Made by a program: the position numbers and the translations under genes. From Diprion similis (lineage: Eukaryota > Arthropoda > Insecta > Hymenoptera > Diprionidae), in contig NC_060106.1 in assembly GCF_021155765.1 (NCBI RefSeq), forward strand, positions 22,660,031 through 22,724,030: a stretch of DNA of 64,000 bases. Reading direction: 5' to 3'. Shown here piece after piece: positions 1-13,630 of this stretch. The stretch's first letter is position 1. Every line of letters starts with the position of its first letter. Under the pieces are notes generated by a model. It was given only the letters and a program-made list of their open reading frames with translations, had not been told where the DNA came from and did not search any database.

Positions 1-1056
1 TATCTTTTTTCGTCGTCTTGTGCGTTGACTGAAGAATTCTTCAGACAACGTCTTGTGGAAAAAGCGGTCTGTTGCCCCAAACAGAAAATGATGTATCAGC
101 AGAGCGAATATTTTTGAATACATCAAAGAAACACGTACGTCAAGATTCTTATTGCTGTATGAGGCATTTTTTTTTGCGATTCGAGTCGCTGGTACAGGTA
201 CCAAAATGAATTAAAGTATGGTTTACGTGGCACACAATATTGTTCCGGTACACCTTAATTGCTATGTCAATGGCTCGCCAAAAAATATCTATTATACACT
301 TTTTGATTTTTTTTTAGCATGTTTTGAGCGTGATGTCAAATAATGAAGAGTTTTTACAAGAATTTTTATTTTTTTTCCAAGCTTCTGACTCTTCCCCTTT
401 TTTCCAGAACTGAGAGGTATCTAGTCAAAACTCCATTTCTCATTATACAAAATGAATTGAAGAGCAGAATTATGCACTGCACTTTAAAGTGCAGCATAAT
501 TACGGTTTTCATAGTTCACTTTCATATACAACATTGGTAAAGTCGTGAATTTGTGAACTCAATACGTCGTTTTGCGAATTGTTCTTGTCTGATGCGAAAC
601 CGAGTCCAGGGAGGTGGTTATAGGGGGTGTAAAAAAGCATCCGCTGTTGTAAATGAGTTTGCAATATATTCAATCCCCCAGACCCCCAGCAGTAAATAAA
701 GTTGATAAGTTGGCAGCCTGTATATGTCCTTTCTATAAGCAACGTCGTTGACTAAAAACGTTGCTGAAGATTCTCAAAAACAGCTAGCGAAATGGCACTT
801 TTTGAAGCTGAGCTCAGCAGGCTCAGCGCGGTTAGGTAAGTGAGGGTACGGACAGCTTCGATATACACATTTTCTAGCAATATTGACCAATTTATCAGTG
901 TAGGAGGTTGCTATCATGATGGAAAAAGATAACGTACGTTCCTTCGGTGGACACATTTTTGTCCCATCATTTTGATTGGACCCTATTTGACTTTGAGCTG
1001 ACTGAAAGCCATCTTGAACATGAACGAGGCTATACATCATCTAACATACATGTACT

Positions 1057-1087
1057 GTTGACTGAGGATATGTAATCCTCAGTCAAC
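1057..1087. repeat. Short perfect hairpin (13-bp stem, 5-nt loop)
   Basis: GTTGACTGAGGAT at 1057-1069 is exactly inverted at 1075-1087 around the loop ATGTA. GTAC tetramers at 1052-1055 and 1092-1095 could extend the stem across an internal loop. The stem is too short for a typical pre-miRNA. It may be a transposon end or chance. Confidence 0.45.
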
Positions 1088-2136
1088 GCATGTACCATGT
1101 GGAGATTTTCACACTTTAAAATGTGCGCAAAATGATCTCGAATGCGATTGGTTGAAAATCCAAGATGGCTTCCACTGGGTGCAGGATACGATTCGTTCTT
1201 AGAGACGGCTGCGCAGAAACCACGGTCTTGCATGCAGGGGCAACATAATCGTGTGCTGCCAGCATAGGAATTCCCAGACTTGTAATGCAAGACTGTGGTC
1301 GAGACTGAGGGTAGGCACTTCCCAGCACTGAAATTTGACTTCAACGGGACATGGCCTATAAGGCCAATACCTAATGGTTGAAAAAAAAAAAAAATTTTAC
1401 TTCGTTACCTTGGTTGAAATAATTTCAACACCTAATCAAAAATATGAGTAGAGAAATTCGGACACTTATGTAATTTTGGCCTAGAATTTTGTGTAAATTA
1501 TCGTGCTTTTTCGTCGTATTTTATAGATAAGTGTAGAATGGCTTGCATTTACTCGATCGTTTTTCTTATACCAGATGTCTAAATGGGTAAAATACGAAAA
1601 AATGTAGATTGTAATTTAATTCCTGGTTTGGAAAAATCACAAATGTTTTTTTATAAAACTCACGTCTTGAGACAAGGTCACTTGATAAATATACAACGGA
1701 TTCTCTAAATCAGTCTAAATCATACACAAAAGATGAGAAGATTAGTGTTCAGATGAAGATCTAAATTCTTCTAGGTTTGTCCTGTCTGCAATAAGTTTTC
1801 GTTGTGAGCGAGATGCGACAACTAGCAGTGGTTCAAAAATAGTATTTCATACTTTCTCAAAGATATTTGTAATCTTATCGATCTAAATTTCGTAGAAATT
1901 CGTACTCTTTTATTAGAATTCATGAAGTTCATAAAAAGTTGTACTTTTCAGCGAAATTCAAAGAATTCTACGAGGAAAAAAATTCATGCTGTTTGGGTTT
2001 GAAATAGTAATTATCTTTCACAGAAAATTATGAGTCTTTAGAATGTTTGTGGAAACTGTTATTTTTTACGAAATTTCGGGAATTTCTACGAAAAAAACTG
2101 GCTATGTAATATACACTGACCACACATAACACACGT

Positions 2137-2173
2137 ACGCGCGCGCGCGCACGCACACACACACACACACACA
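2137..2173. repeat. CG/CA dinucleotide microsatellite
   Basis: A run of alternating CG followed by about ten CA units. It is seen directly and produces spurious cysteine-valine-rich open frames on the minus strand. Confidence 0.9.
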
Positions 2174-2651
2174 TGATTTTTTGAATTGTCGATAGTGTAC
2201 CATTCAATTTTGTTGACACACCAACTCGCATTAGGTTGGTTCAATTTGGTAGAATATATCAACGGTTGGGAAAAGAAATTCGGTCTCCTACCTAATAATA
2301 ATACCATAATGCACAAATGAAGTATTCCAATTTATAATCAAACATAATTCAGTCGCATGTACGGTCTATAGAAATAGATAAACCCTTAGCATAACGTAAA
2401 ACATCCCACACATTTCCAGGGCTAGGTCGTCACATATGCTGAATTTGCCTGGTTGTAAATGGTATTGTTTCTTTTCTTATCACCAAGAATTTGGCAGTTA
2501 ACTGATGAAAATAGGTCCGGGCATTCCTTCAGAACACAGCCCAGGATAATAGTCGTATATTCTTTCTATTTTCCATTCCGTTTACAATTCCACGTCAGTT
2601 TTTTCGTTGTTCTGACAACTCGTCACCGTTTTAATTATAGACAATATTATT

Positions 2652-5600
2652 TCACAAGTATAAGGAGGCAGCGAAAACAATGTCTCGTTTTATCACCTTT
2701 ATACCTTCACTGAATTTATTTTCCAAATCTGAGTTTCCGATATTTTTAGCTGCTTGACAAAGCTGTCTCAGAACCTCCTCCAACCGGCGCATACATCTTA
2801 TTATAGACCCTGGAAAAAATAACATGTTAATGTATTGTTGTGATGTAAAGAAGTGTAACACATGAAGCACATGAATCTAAAGGTAGTCTCATTTGTATAA
2901 ACATGCAGAAGCTTCCAAGGATGCGTGTGTACGTTTAACATAGCCACTCGGCTTTTTTTTCCACATGTAATGTAGCATAGCCGAACATTTTGACCCAGCC
3001 ATAACTCTCACCCTTGCCAAAGCTTTAGATTTTGAAAAAACTTCATCTTTACAGTAATTGCTCGAATATAAAAATGACAGCAAAATTTCATATTTTGGAA
3101 ATAATTTAATATCATTTTATATTAGATCAACGGAGAAAGTCGAATTTTTTCAAAATTAATTTCCTTGTGTAAGTTGCTTACTCTCATCTCGCAATTCTGT
3201 AATATTCATTATTTAACTTTTAACCCTCCTTGTCCCTCTTCATTTCATTACATAATACAAGCGGTCACACGTCTTGTGTGCACTTGTAACTTCTTATACC
3301 CTGAAACCTGAACTTGCGGTCTGAACTGCACACCCAATGAAATTTCTCTAAATATATCTAAATTTCTGCCTTTCAAACTGAACACTTCGTCTTTAATAAT
3401 GTAATTAACATGAGTTGAGATCTTGAATGATCCTTATAGTATCGTGTTATTAATCATACTGAACATTAATTTTTATGAAATCCTGCATTTAAACATCCTG
3501 GCTGTTATCAAGTATAAAAGCAGAAAACTCCCAAGGGTATGTGATCTTAAAACTGCTAAAATCTGGACTTTAAAACTAACCGCATCCATATGAAAACAAA
3601 GCTCTCATTCTTTCTACATGAAGAATTTTGAATTTGATAAAACTCGTTTTTATCTATCATTTTGATGTTCAAGCACTCACTAGCGAACTAAGATTTATTT
3701 ATTTTTTTTTTTTCAATCTAAAACAGCGTGAACAGTGTTTTTTATTATACCCTAAAAACTACTGACCCGAGTAACAGATTGAAAATAGTGCACATGCTGG
3801 CCATGTCTGAATGGCCAGACACATTCCATACACACTGTATGAACATTTCACAACTGCGTTAATAGGTATTTCAGTGATTAATCTATAATATCCACTGTAT
3901 TATTGATAATTAGAATACACACCTTCAAATATATCGGTCATTTTGCAGATTTGTAAGAAATTGGCACCTTTACACCACGCGTACACAACGTCCATTAGAT
4001 ACGGTTTAAATTTCTCCACATATGCTTCTTCATCTATCTCGAGTTTAGCATCGGTGGTTACCTTAGCTATTCGTCTGGCCAAATCCTGCATCTGCCTCAG
4101 GGGTCCACTTAGCTCTTCTGTACTCTTCGGCATTTCATTGCTCTTCTCGTCGCAAACGAAGCAACTAACCAGAGCCACCATTTGTGGTACGCTCAATGCG
4201 TTGAACAACCCATTAAAAATCATCTCAGTCATCAACAATTCATCAGCACCATTCAACTCGCAAGCCACCCGACCTTTCAACTCAATAACATCAGCTGCTG
4301 TGCAATAAGCCATTCTGCGTAAGACTCTCTTTCTACATTTCAGTTCATCCATCTGCAATACGGACTTGGCACGTTTGAGCTCGGTTTTTGCTTGTTTTAA
4401 ATCTTCGGCAATTTTTTCTTTGTGCAAAAATCGCTGGGAAAGATCTGGTAATTCAGGATCCTGCAGAATGAAAACACCACATCTACATAAAATATCTGAC
4501 AAATCAGAGTATAGCTCACAAGTGATTGGTGGCTTGTTACCTTATGCAATGGATGGGAAAATAGTCGTTCCTCCAGGGTCTCAATTTTTTTAATGACATC
4601 CTTGAAACCTGGATCTACGATATGCATATCAGTTATCGGATTTAATAACGGTGGACCATCCGGAAATCGCTTTTCAACTTCTTGAATAGTTTTCAATACG
4701 CTCTTTCTGTTATCGGCAGGTCTTAGGTCTTTTGGATAAAATACCCGTAGTGAACTGACTTGTGAGATTAATGAATGTAACACAGGTACGACTTCCATGT
4801 CTCCCTCATTACCATTGCTACATGGAAGTGGATTTCCTTCAGTAGACTGACTGGATATGTGAAGCAGAATGTCCACAATGATTACAGTCTTATCTTTCAT
4901 TGGATTGTTCGGACTCTTCTTTTTGAAATTAATAATGATACCCCAATCAAATTCAGCAGTCTCATTTTTAACCTACCGACATTATTTACAAGTGAACATT
5001 ACACAGAACATTCAGGAGAATATGTCGCGTTGTTAAGTGCCGCGGTTTACAACAGTAGATAATAGATAGTAGATTTACAACAGATAAATAAGTGATAGGA
5101 GGTTACAGCCAACGCTGACTATTTTCTTTCTGAGCAATTTCCTGTTGGGATTCAGCATTTCCTTATAAGTATCTAGTATAACCGCATGACTATTACCGAC
5201 TCCCCATTATTCATGAGACTGCATATATGCACTGGATGCGTCCCAGGTATGAATAAAAAGAATTAAATCTTGCTTGTAGTATTGATGCTACACAGGCTTG
5301 GTCATTTCTCATGACCCACAGGGAACCTGAGTGTGCAAGTCAAGATGCCTGATTTTAACTGAAGCCTAAGTAAGCGGGTTTCTCTTACTGGGGGATCAGA
5401 TAGCAAATGAGCACCAAGCAAGCAGCAACCGTTCATGTGGATCTCGGGTAAGATCACAGGGTTCGTACCCTTTTTGACATCTGAAATTACCTGAGTTTTC
5501 CAGGTATTCCAGCCTGGAAATAGCATTTGTCTAGTAACTTTTCAAGAAGTATACTGCTGAATAATGATAGTTTTTTTTACACATTATTACTAATACCTTC

Positions 5601-8600
5601 AATATTACCTAGAAAATATCTTACTATGTGACTACCAATTTACAAAAAGCAGCCCGCGACTTTCGGGAAAAAGGAAAGAAAGTTTGGTATTAGGTAATAT
5701 ACATAGATTGTATGAAGTAGTGTGATGAAACAAGATTTAAGTACGATTTTTTTTCTCTAGATCGATATTACTTTGTACAAGAACGAGTTTATTTCTTTGA
5801 CAGACTCAAAATTCCAGTCTTCTTTCCGAAATTTCCTGACTTTTCTTTGCTGTTAGCAATTCCCTGAGGTTTTCTAGTTTTTCAGATGTTTCGTGTGTGT
5901 ACGAACCCTGGATCAGGTGCTCAGAAATTTTTTATGTGCAGTAAGGAATGACCAAGACTGCAAATTATTAAGGATGCTTGGTATTTTTCAGATTCATAAA
6001 AATGGGTGAGCAAGCTGTGTCCTTGTGGACAAGCGCACATAGTCGCTAGCAGTGCCATACTAAATTTGGGTGTTACGATCAGCGCCTTCTTGCTTTATTG
6101 CGTATATATATATGTATATATATATATTAGGGTGCTTCATTTGAAATGATCATTTTTTTTTCGGCGACACATGAAAATTTTGTTAATTACATCGAAAAAA
6201 AATTCCCTCAAAAGATGAGCCCTTAATTTGAATTTTAAGTACTTCCTCTCGATCATTGAATTTTTTCCATTTAAATAACATGTAAATCATTGGTTTTTTT
6301 TTTAATTGTTATAGCTCAGTTCGGTTTTACGATTTTTCATTGCAATTAGTCGCAATCTGTAGTGTATTAGAGACTCTTTAAAAGTGTTCATTGATATTTT
6401 CCTATAACCTGAATCGTCGAAAGCCCAATTTCCACGAAAATTGTCATATTTTCTTTGTTGTCAACGAAACGACTGAAGTTATATATATTCGTCATTGCCT
6501 CGTATAACGTTTGAGGGGCCCCGGAATGCGCCCTTATTTATATAAGTCGTGCTACGAGATTATCAGTTTCAGGCCGGACGCTCTCCCACCACGCACCAGA
6601 CTGATCGATATGAGTCGCATAGTCGGGACTGTTGCAGTTATCAAAGTTGCAATTATAGAGGTCCCAGTGTAAGCAGGAAATTAATTTCAGTCCAATTTAA
6701 TAACATTTCTCGTTATGTGCTCACGTAAACATATAGTTTTTAAAGGGCACTCACACGAAAAAACGAATACGTGTTACTCTGTATATTAAAGTAGCTGAGA
6801 ATTCACAACTGTGGAGCTTTGTAAATTGTATTAGTCAACTACAAATGATTGGTATAAATAGAACACTGGAAAATCTGATTACCTTCACTAATCTACCAGG
6901 TTGTAAGAATGGAACAAGATATTCTGGTTTCGTTAGATACGTCCGAAATTCATTGCCAAGCTTGTCTAGTTGATCCCTGATCTGATGATACGATGAAACC
7001 TGTACAACCTTATCGATCACTATGGAATCGTGTAGTTGTTGCAAATCTTTAACCTCTGAAAAATATCACAGTATTCGGTTAATAAAATACAAAATTAAGA
7101 GCCCACCTAAATACATGTTTACAACATATTTAACATGAAGAAAATATAACATGTATTGGCAGTACTTTAATACTCATACCAACTACTCGAAACTGTTGAA
7201 GATACAATTCTTCTCTGATTGTGAGAGTTGAGAATAATCTTTGTAATTCAAATTTCTTCTTTCGATGTAGAAAAAACATTACTATATTCATTAAATAATT
7301 GTACTACCGATTTGCATACTCACTATTGTATAACTCTGGTATATTTGCTTGGTTCTGAAACTGAAAGAAACTTCTCTCCAGCATATACTCTGGATTTATT
7401 TCTTCTACTCTTAACAAGTTAAGAACCATATTATACGTCAGATGAAACGCTGAGTTAATCGGATCAGGTTTTCCCTGAACAATGTCTCTGCCGACAGCTG
7501 GGCTCACTTTTTCATCTATCATTAAAATGACGATTCCTTTCTCGTCCAATCCTCGCCTACCAGCCCTACCCGACATCTGAATATATTCACCTGAGGTTAT
7601 CCATCGAAAATCTTTACCATCAAATTTTCTTGGTGCAGTGAATAGTACAGTTCTTGCTGGCATATTGAGGCCCATAGCAAATGTTTCTGTTGCAAATAAA
7701 GCTTTGATTAACCCTTCTGCGAACAGTATTTCAATGGTTTCCTTCAATATAGGTAAAAGGCCACCGTGATGGATTCCTATGCCACGCCTAAGCAGTGGAA
7801 GCACATTTTCTACTTGAGGTAGACGTCTGTCTTCCTCATTGAGTACATCCATTGCGTTGTTGAATACTTCATCAACCAATCTCTTTTCATCTATGGTGTT
7901 GAAATCCAACTTTGCCATCTGCATGGCATAAATTTCGCAGTCCTTCTTTGAAAAACTGAAACTTATAACTGGGGCAAAGTTTCTCTCCATAATCATCTTG
8001 ACAATCTTAAAAATATTGGTCTGACCAGCATTAGAGCGCATTCCACCTTTTCGACCTTTTTGATCCCCCTTTGAGGCTTCGCCGCCTTGGTGTAGACAAT
8101 TCATAGCTCTGTTGAAATTTTCCTCTTTAAATTCACCATTTTCGTCGACAACCTATTCACCAAAAATTTGTTAGACACAAGTGAAAATTTGATAGCAAAA
8201 AATGAAAGCGTAAAATGTTGTGCAAAGGTAGCGATACTAACCAAATGAATTCCATCGCCGCCAGCCGGAAATATATAATGTTGCAAAGGTGTTGGACGAT
8301 AATCTGTATATACTACATGACAAGGTTGATTATGTAAATGCGCTACCCATTCAGCGAATTGCCTAGCATTTGGGATGGTTGCCGATAGAAACACATAGTG
8401 AACATTGTCAGGTAGGAGAATTAAGGTTTCTTCCCATACCACCCCTCTTTCTTTGTCACGCATGTAATGTATTTCATCAAAAATAACCCAACCAACCTCC
8501 CTCATCACCTGGTAATGGTAATTCGTTCATCATACATCAGACAATTTTCTGTAGACTAAATTGATTTATATTTGCATAGCGAACTGCACAAAAGAAATAA

Positions 8601-10276
8601 GATCGAAGTTAGCAACGTCAATGAAAAGAAAAATTGAAACAAAGATCACTATTGGCAACATTAGAATGACGTTGATGGAGTTGAGTTTCCAAAATATGAA
8701 AATATGTTTATTCTTATTATGAATCACTGGATTTCACACATTCCGAAAGTTGCAAAATAACGATGTTTGCTATAAAAACATCATTGCATCAACGTTACGA
8801 ATTTCAACCATATCACAAGAAATCACATTGAAAACATATTAGTCACTAGAAATATCAGTTCAATTAAAAATAGGGTCAACCTATACTGATATATTCATAT
8901 CAATATTACTATGGTTAGAACTGAAACGTACAAGTAAAATCTTCTCGTATTCATGATCATTATATACATATATTCAACACTAAAACAACCAACAATTGAA
9001 ACAAGGCTATTTTTACCAGGCCAGTCAAAATGATACATATTTAAAAAATATGTAATAATACAGTATGTTTAAAGCATTCAGAATAATCATCCAGACTCTT
9101 TGATTCTTTGCAAAAAATTTGGGACGATCAAACCTTTGGCGTGTCTGGTGTATTGAGTGAAGGTTCACTTTGTAGTGCAAATAGTCAGTTACATTAACTA
9201 AGAAACTGAGACAGGAGGTTGTTGTCTAAATTAATAGTTTGTATGCAAATGATGTACCATATTTTAATGCTGTCAAATACCCTATAATTTCAAGTTATAC
9301 AGGCTGTCAATGTACATTCTGCAGTTGTAAGTTTTATATTTTCGAAGAAGTAGGGGCTTACCTCAGAACCTCTGTAGAGCATATTTCTCAAAATCTCTGT
9401 TGTCATAATTAGAACGCTGGCAGTGGGATTAATCGTGACATCGCCGGTAATCAATCCGACATCTTTAAACTCTTCGAAAAATTCTCTGTACTTCTGATTG
9501 CTCAAGGCCTTTATAGGTGTAGTATATATCACTCGCTGCTTGTCTCTCAAAGAACATGCAATAGCGTATCTGTTTGGGAATTGCATTCAAATGTTTAATT
9601 CTAATGTTTTTACAGTTTCGGAATCGTTTATCAATACATACTCAGCGACGACAGTTTTTCCAGCTGAAGTATGTGCAGATACGAGTACTGATTGATTGTT
9701 CTCGATGCACAAAATTGCTTCCTTTTGAAACGGATCTAAAACGAATTTATATTCTTTTGCCGGTAGCGAAGATTTCTTTTCCAAAGGGAGGTAGTCCTGT
9801 GCGGGTGGTACAGCCACTTCATGGGTACAGGATTCTATTGTTTCTATAGTATGTATCGTTATACGTGTCGCCAACTCTTCCAAGCTAAACAGAAATAAGA
9901 CAGTTTACCCAGGAATGGATTGTCGAGTCGAGGTAAACACAAAAATTTGTATGCCAAGAAATTATGTGTGAAGTGAATACAATGCCACACATAATTACTG
10001 TACTTTATTTCTTCAGTTATGGAATCTGTCCTCTGTCTTTTTCCAAATGGTTCCTCATTTTCCTCAAGATCTCTTTTGATGCTAGGATCGGTTTGCTCCT
10101 CCTTTCTAGAAATCGGTAATTTCAGAGGTTAGCTGTTGAGGTTAGGCATCTATGATCACGGCTTACTTTGTTGTCGCTGCCGACTCTTCGAGAGAAATAG
10201 TATCTCCAGAAAACTGAACTACATCTTCACTGCTCTCTTCGAACACTTGAAAAAGATCTTCGCTAAAATCAGCCAT
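2652..10276 (-). CDS. Mtr4: Exosome RNA helicase MTR4 (SKIV2L2 family)
   Basis: Ski2-like DExH helicase that unwinds and feeds RNA to the nuclear exosome (TRAMP, NEXT and related complexes). Exons in transcript order: 10276-10167, 10105-10004, 9884-9642, 9569-9362, 8508-8242, 8152-7324, 7055-6883, 4972-4541, 4460-3923, 2809-2652. They total 3060 nt (1019 aa plus stop), close to the human length of about 1042, and all junctions keep frame with GT/AG ends. Visible motifs: Walker [10 protein letters not shown] (about aa 140-148), DEIH box (232-235), [15 protein letters not shown] motif VI (about 502-511), the arch KOW stretch [14 protein letters not shown], and the C-terminal DSHCT domain ending [10 protein letters not shown]. 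The start ATG gives an acidic N-terminus (MADFSEDLF). It is head-to-head with mL42, 3.8 kb away. The intron between 4972 and 6883 is the largest (1.9 kb) and contains repeat DNA. Identity is very secure; the first two small exons are slightly less so. Confidence 0.96.
6102..6150. repeat. (TA)n tract with TTAGGGTG-type repeat terminus, in an MTR4 intron
   Basis: A TA run at 6102-6127 is followed directly by TTAGGGTGCTTCATTTGAAA. The TTAGGGTG-next-to-TA arrangement matches the ends of the elements near 28517 and 43707, so this is probably an end of the same MITE superfamily. I could not find a convincing opposite end. Confidence 0.35.
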
Positions 10277-10927
10277 TATAATATAAGAATATTTTTCAGT
10301 TTACAGCTCCACGAGTTTTCTTTAATTTTAACATCAGTGGCCTAAATGCCGCCTCGTCAACACATGCACAGAGGACCAGGAATATACAGAGAAGAAAGTA
10401 CAGAAATCTCTCGTTACTGAAATGGGTCCAGTTTTTTTTTTCACCCCTAGACTGCGCTGCACTCGCAGAGGACCCTCCGCTTCCGGTTTCTACGCATGAA
10501 CGGCCATGTGAGACGTATGTATGTACCAATTTCTTGGTAAACATAACAGTTTGTATCGTCACATACCCTACAGACCCAAGATGATTCTATCCTGGGACGC
10601 ACAATACTAAGATCCGCTGTCAACGAATTTCTAATTCTTTTTTTTTCTCAAGGAAAACAGCTGCGAAAACATAAAGGGCTTTGGGAGCATCTGCCATGTA
10701 GCTGTAATCGGACTATACTGGGTATATGAAGTCATTTTCGTTTCGTATTATAGAAGTGGTCGGGATACGCCTGACGCTCCTTCGCCGCCAACAAAACAAA
10801 ACTGGAAGCAACGCGCGCAACGCGTGCGTGCGTAATGCCGGAATGCTCGACGATAGGGTTACCTCAGGTGGTGGTGGGGGTAACACTGTGTTCTTTCAAA
10901 AATACATTTTCGAGCATGAAGATATAC

Positions 10928-10975
10928 ATACCGGGACCATCTCTAGAAACTAAACAGGATCTGCGCATGCGCGAA
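10928..10975 (+). repeat. Left copy of 48-bp inverted repeat
   Basis: Matches the reverse complement of 13583-13630 at 47 of 48 positions by eye. It begins ATACCGGGACC and ends GCGCATGCGCGAA. Both copies point inward. If the repeat proper starts at ACCGGG (10930), the preceding 8 bases, ATATACAT, resemble the 8 bases after the right copy, ATATACCT (7 of 8), which would fit a target duplication. Confidence 0.85.
10962..10973 (+). promoter_or_regulatory. NRF-1/EWG-type site (TGCGCATGCGCG)
   Basis: A perfect palindromic match to the NRF-1 consensus YGCGCAYGCGCR, bound in insects by the Erect-wing homologue. It lies about 0.7 kb upstream of the MTR4 start and inside the left 48-bp repeat. Function is inferred from the motif only. 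Confidence 0.5.
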
Positions 10976-12851
10976 TTTAAATCCGCCGTCCGTGCAGTCT
11001 GGCCACCCCGAGACCCTGCTGTCAAACTCTGTTTCTGTCGGCGATGTAGTTCACATGCATTTTTGAGGTTAGAATCTCAAGTTATTGAGATAGTCACTCG
11101 GAAAGGCTTGGGAAGCATTTGTTATTGAAAATTGATTGTTCAAAGAACGGTCGGAATTTAATGCTGATGCTCTTTGAAAATTCGTCCTATTCGATTGAAA
11201 CAAGAAATCTGTTCAAATGTTGGGTGCTTGGAAGAAACGAAGCAGGTAGGTGGGGACAATTTCATTGACAAAAATCATTTTCATTACTTCATACATTAAG
11301 AATAACAATGAAATTTTTTTCTTTCAACAGAAAATACAGCCAAAATAATAGCATCTCTGCTGTTAGCTGATGTCTTCTCTTCCCATTCAATTCATGACAC
11401 ATGCAGAGATCATCGGCCACTTTTGTTGGTTGGAAAAGGAAGTTGTAGATCTTACGGTTTCTTTCAATTTCAAATCTAATCTAAAGAAATCTAATCCGAA
11501 GAGTAAAACTCAGAAACATTCTGTGACACAAGTTAAAAATCAACATTTTCAAAATGTGCCTCAGTAATTAACTTTAAGGATAATCATGTTTTAGAGTAAT
11601 GTTCAGAACATTCATATGAAAATATTGACTTATCGGATTCAACATTGTACCCCTTGTTCCTTTGAAACAAATGAATATCTAATTTTCACTGAAGTCCATG
11701 AAAATATTTACTTAAACCTAAATCCAATACAATATCTTGTTCATAGTGCTCCGAACATCATCCAGTAACATGAATATCCGGAAGGAATCCCTCTGTCGCA
11801 GAAACCGTTATAAGGTTCTTTGTCTTTAACTTGTGCCACTAGATAACTTTTGCATTGCAGATTCCATTTCCAATCTTAGGATGAGATTTTTTGTTTCGAA
11901 CAGTGTTAACATGGGATGCAGAATTAATTGTAATAAATGGAGATTCACAAACTCTCAGTTTCAATGAAGGACCATTGTAAGAGTATAAAATTGAATCTGG
12001 TTTCAAGCTTTCAATAAGTTACCGGATGACTCCCTGATAAAGATTCATCATAAAAAAGTTAGCCAGCAAGTAAGTCCTATTGTAGACAAAGTGATCATTT
12101 GTAATGTGTACTAGTAAGTGAATGCATTCCTTAGACCTTGCTGGGGTTGAACGAGGCTCAAGCACGGATGATAGCTGCAACTAGCTAGTCAGATGATACT
12201 GTCGATTAATATTGATTTTAAAGACATTTTCAACTGAAGTTATCCAACATTTTTAGATTGAGATTGGTTCAGTTTACACATCAAAATTCATCCTTGGAAT
12301 CTGATTTAACACTTGAAACACTATTCATCTGAATTGAATACCAAGAGAGTGAAAAATAAAATATCAAAACTGCCGAAAATAACATTTGAAAAATAATGCG
12401 GGCCAATAATACTGCTTGGATTACAATGGTGCACGGAATGATTGCTCTGTAAAATTAGTTAGCAGCAATTGTTGAATAACAAACTTTTTACTATTGGCTC
12501 GATAGATCTAAAATGATGGAATATTCAAACACCATGATCTGTAGTGTGTCGTGCTCTTCAATTTTGCCACGACTGATGTTCAGAAGGTGGCGATGACCAG
12601 AAGAAATTCCTTCGGATACCTGTTGTCTAATGGAACAACGGAACAACCAGGTTCGATGGTTGGAACGGTGGCACCAATCGAGAAACTAGGGTCCTAGCCA
12701 CCAAAACGTTTTGACCATCAGGTAAGGTATGATTTTCATCCTATTATCCAAACTTGAAACTTCAAGTCTGTCAGAACAAACGAATTTTATCATTGAATAC
12801 ATGTGAAAATATTGTAATATGCAAATATCATAGTATCAGAAATTTACTTAC

Positions 12852-13231
12852 ACGCTTCAACGCCTGACAACTTTAGTCTCGCTTCGATGATGTTTGTTTC
12901 CCACCTGAAAATATTAAAAGATATTATCATCAGACAAGAGCTTCTAATTGTTTTGAATACCACTAATTTTCAATAAATTGCGACAGAAAAACGAATTGCT
13001 ACTTTTTGCACTCCTAAGCTTTGTGTTTCAAGATACACTATTTCTTTTATTCCTTGTTACTGATTTTATTTTAATATTTCATGTTCATTGGCACTGATTA
13101 CTGGCTTCCGGAGCACTGCACTGTAACAAATCTACTCTGGAGCAACCTTCTACTGGGTTTCAACAATCCATTTATTTGTAATTTTATGTAAATAAAGAAT
13201 CTGTTTGAAATAAACAATATTTTTACTTACC
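12852..13231 (-). ncRNA. Possible spliced non-coding transcript, minus strand
   Basis: A strong donor GTAAGTAAAA follows position 13231 on the minus strand. Downstream, 12904-12852 looks like a 53-nt exon, preceded by TATTTTCAG and followed by GTAAGTAAA. Joining them gives no long reading frame. Frames run only a few dozen codons (for example one ending ...RHQRVGV), so I call this a candidate lncRNA, perhaps initiated near the right NRF-1 site. It could also be chance splice motifs. No transcript evidence is available. Confidence 0.25.
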
Positions 13232-13582
13232 TGCCTCAGTTTGTCTAGACTCCCACTCGTTGATGACGTTCCACATTTAATTTCAGATTTCTTCTTTCAA
13301 TAAATAACTGATCCAATTTCTGTAGCTTTTGATATTTGTTTCTCCATTGACGCCTTTATTGTGTCGATTAAATATCTTCTAATATCAACTACGGTATTGC
13401 TGAATGACACTTTTCGTAGAAAATTCACGATAAGTAGGAATAAATATCAACATAACCTCAATACGCTACTTTACGCTCGAGATATTCAGAGCCTTGTCAC
13501 ATTTCGTGTACGTTGGTCGCCTTGGTTAGCTGACGAAAATTACTCCGCGGGGCAATTTCGCTGACCAATGAAATTGAATCAT

Positions 13583-13630
13583 TTCGCGCATGCGCAGTTC
13601 CTGTTTAGTTTCTAGAGATGGTCCCGGTAT
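13583..13630 (-). repeat. Right copy of 48-bp inverted repeat
   Basis: Inverted partner of 10928-10975, with one mismatch inside AGGA[A/T]CTG. It lies about 445 bp upstream of the mL42 start codon. See the left copy for the possible target duplication. Confidence 0.85.
13585..13596 (-). promoter_or_regulatory. NRF-1/EWG-type site upstream of mL42
   Basis: CGCGCATGCGCA is a perfect NRF-1 consensus match, 479 bp upstream of the mL42 ATG. In animals NRF-1 commonly activates nuclear genes for mitochondrial proteins, so the position fits. The site sits in a repeat copy, so it may have arrived with a mobile sequence. Confidence 0.5.

Larger units (their letters stand above)
1..2651. other. Intergenic region 3' of MTR4
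   Basis: No gene recognised on either strand. The open frames here are short and have no coherent splice sites or familiar residues. It holds a purine-pyrimidine microsatellite near 2137-2173, a perfect short hairpin near 1057-1087, a poly-A run at about 1380 and otherwise AT-rich unique-looking DNA. The MTR4 3' UTR should occupy the right end, on the minus strand. Confidence 0.6.

Noticed and set aside
10835-11128. 97-codon plus-strand frame near the left 48-bp repeat
   Set aside because: It crosses the repeat, starts in low-complexity GGTGGTGGGGG, and has no family similarity or conserved splice context.
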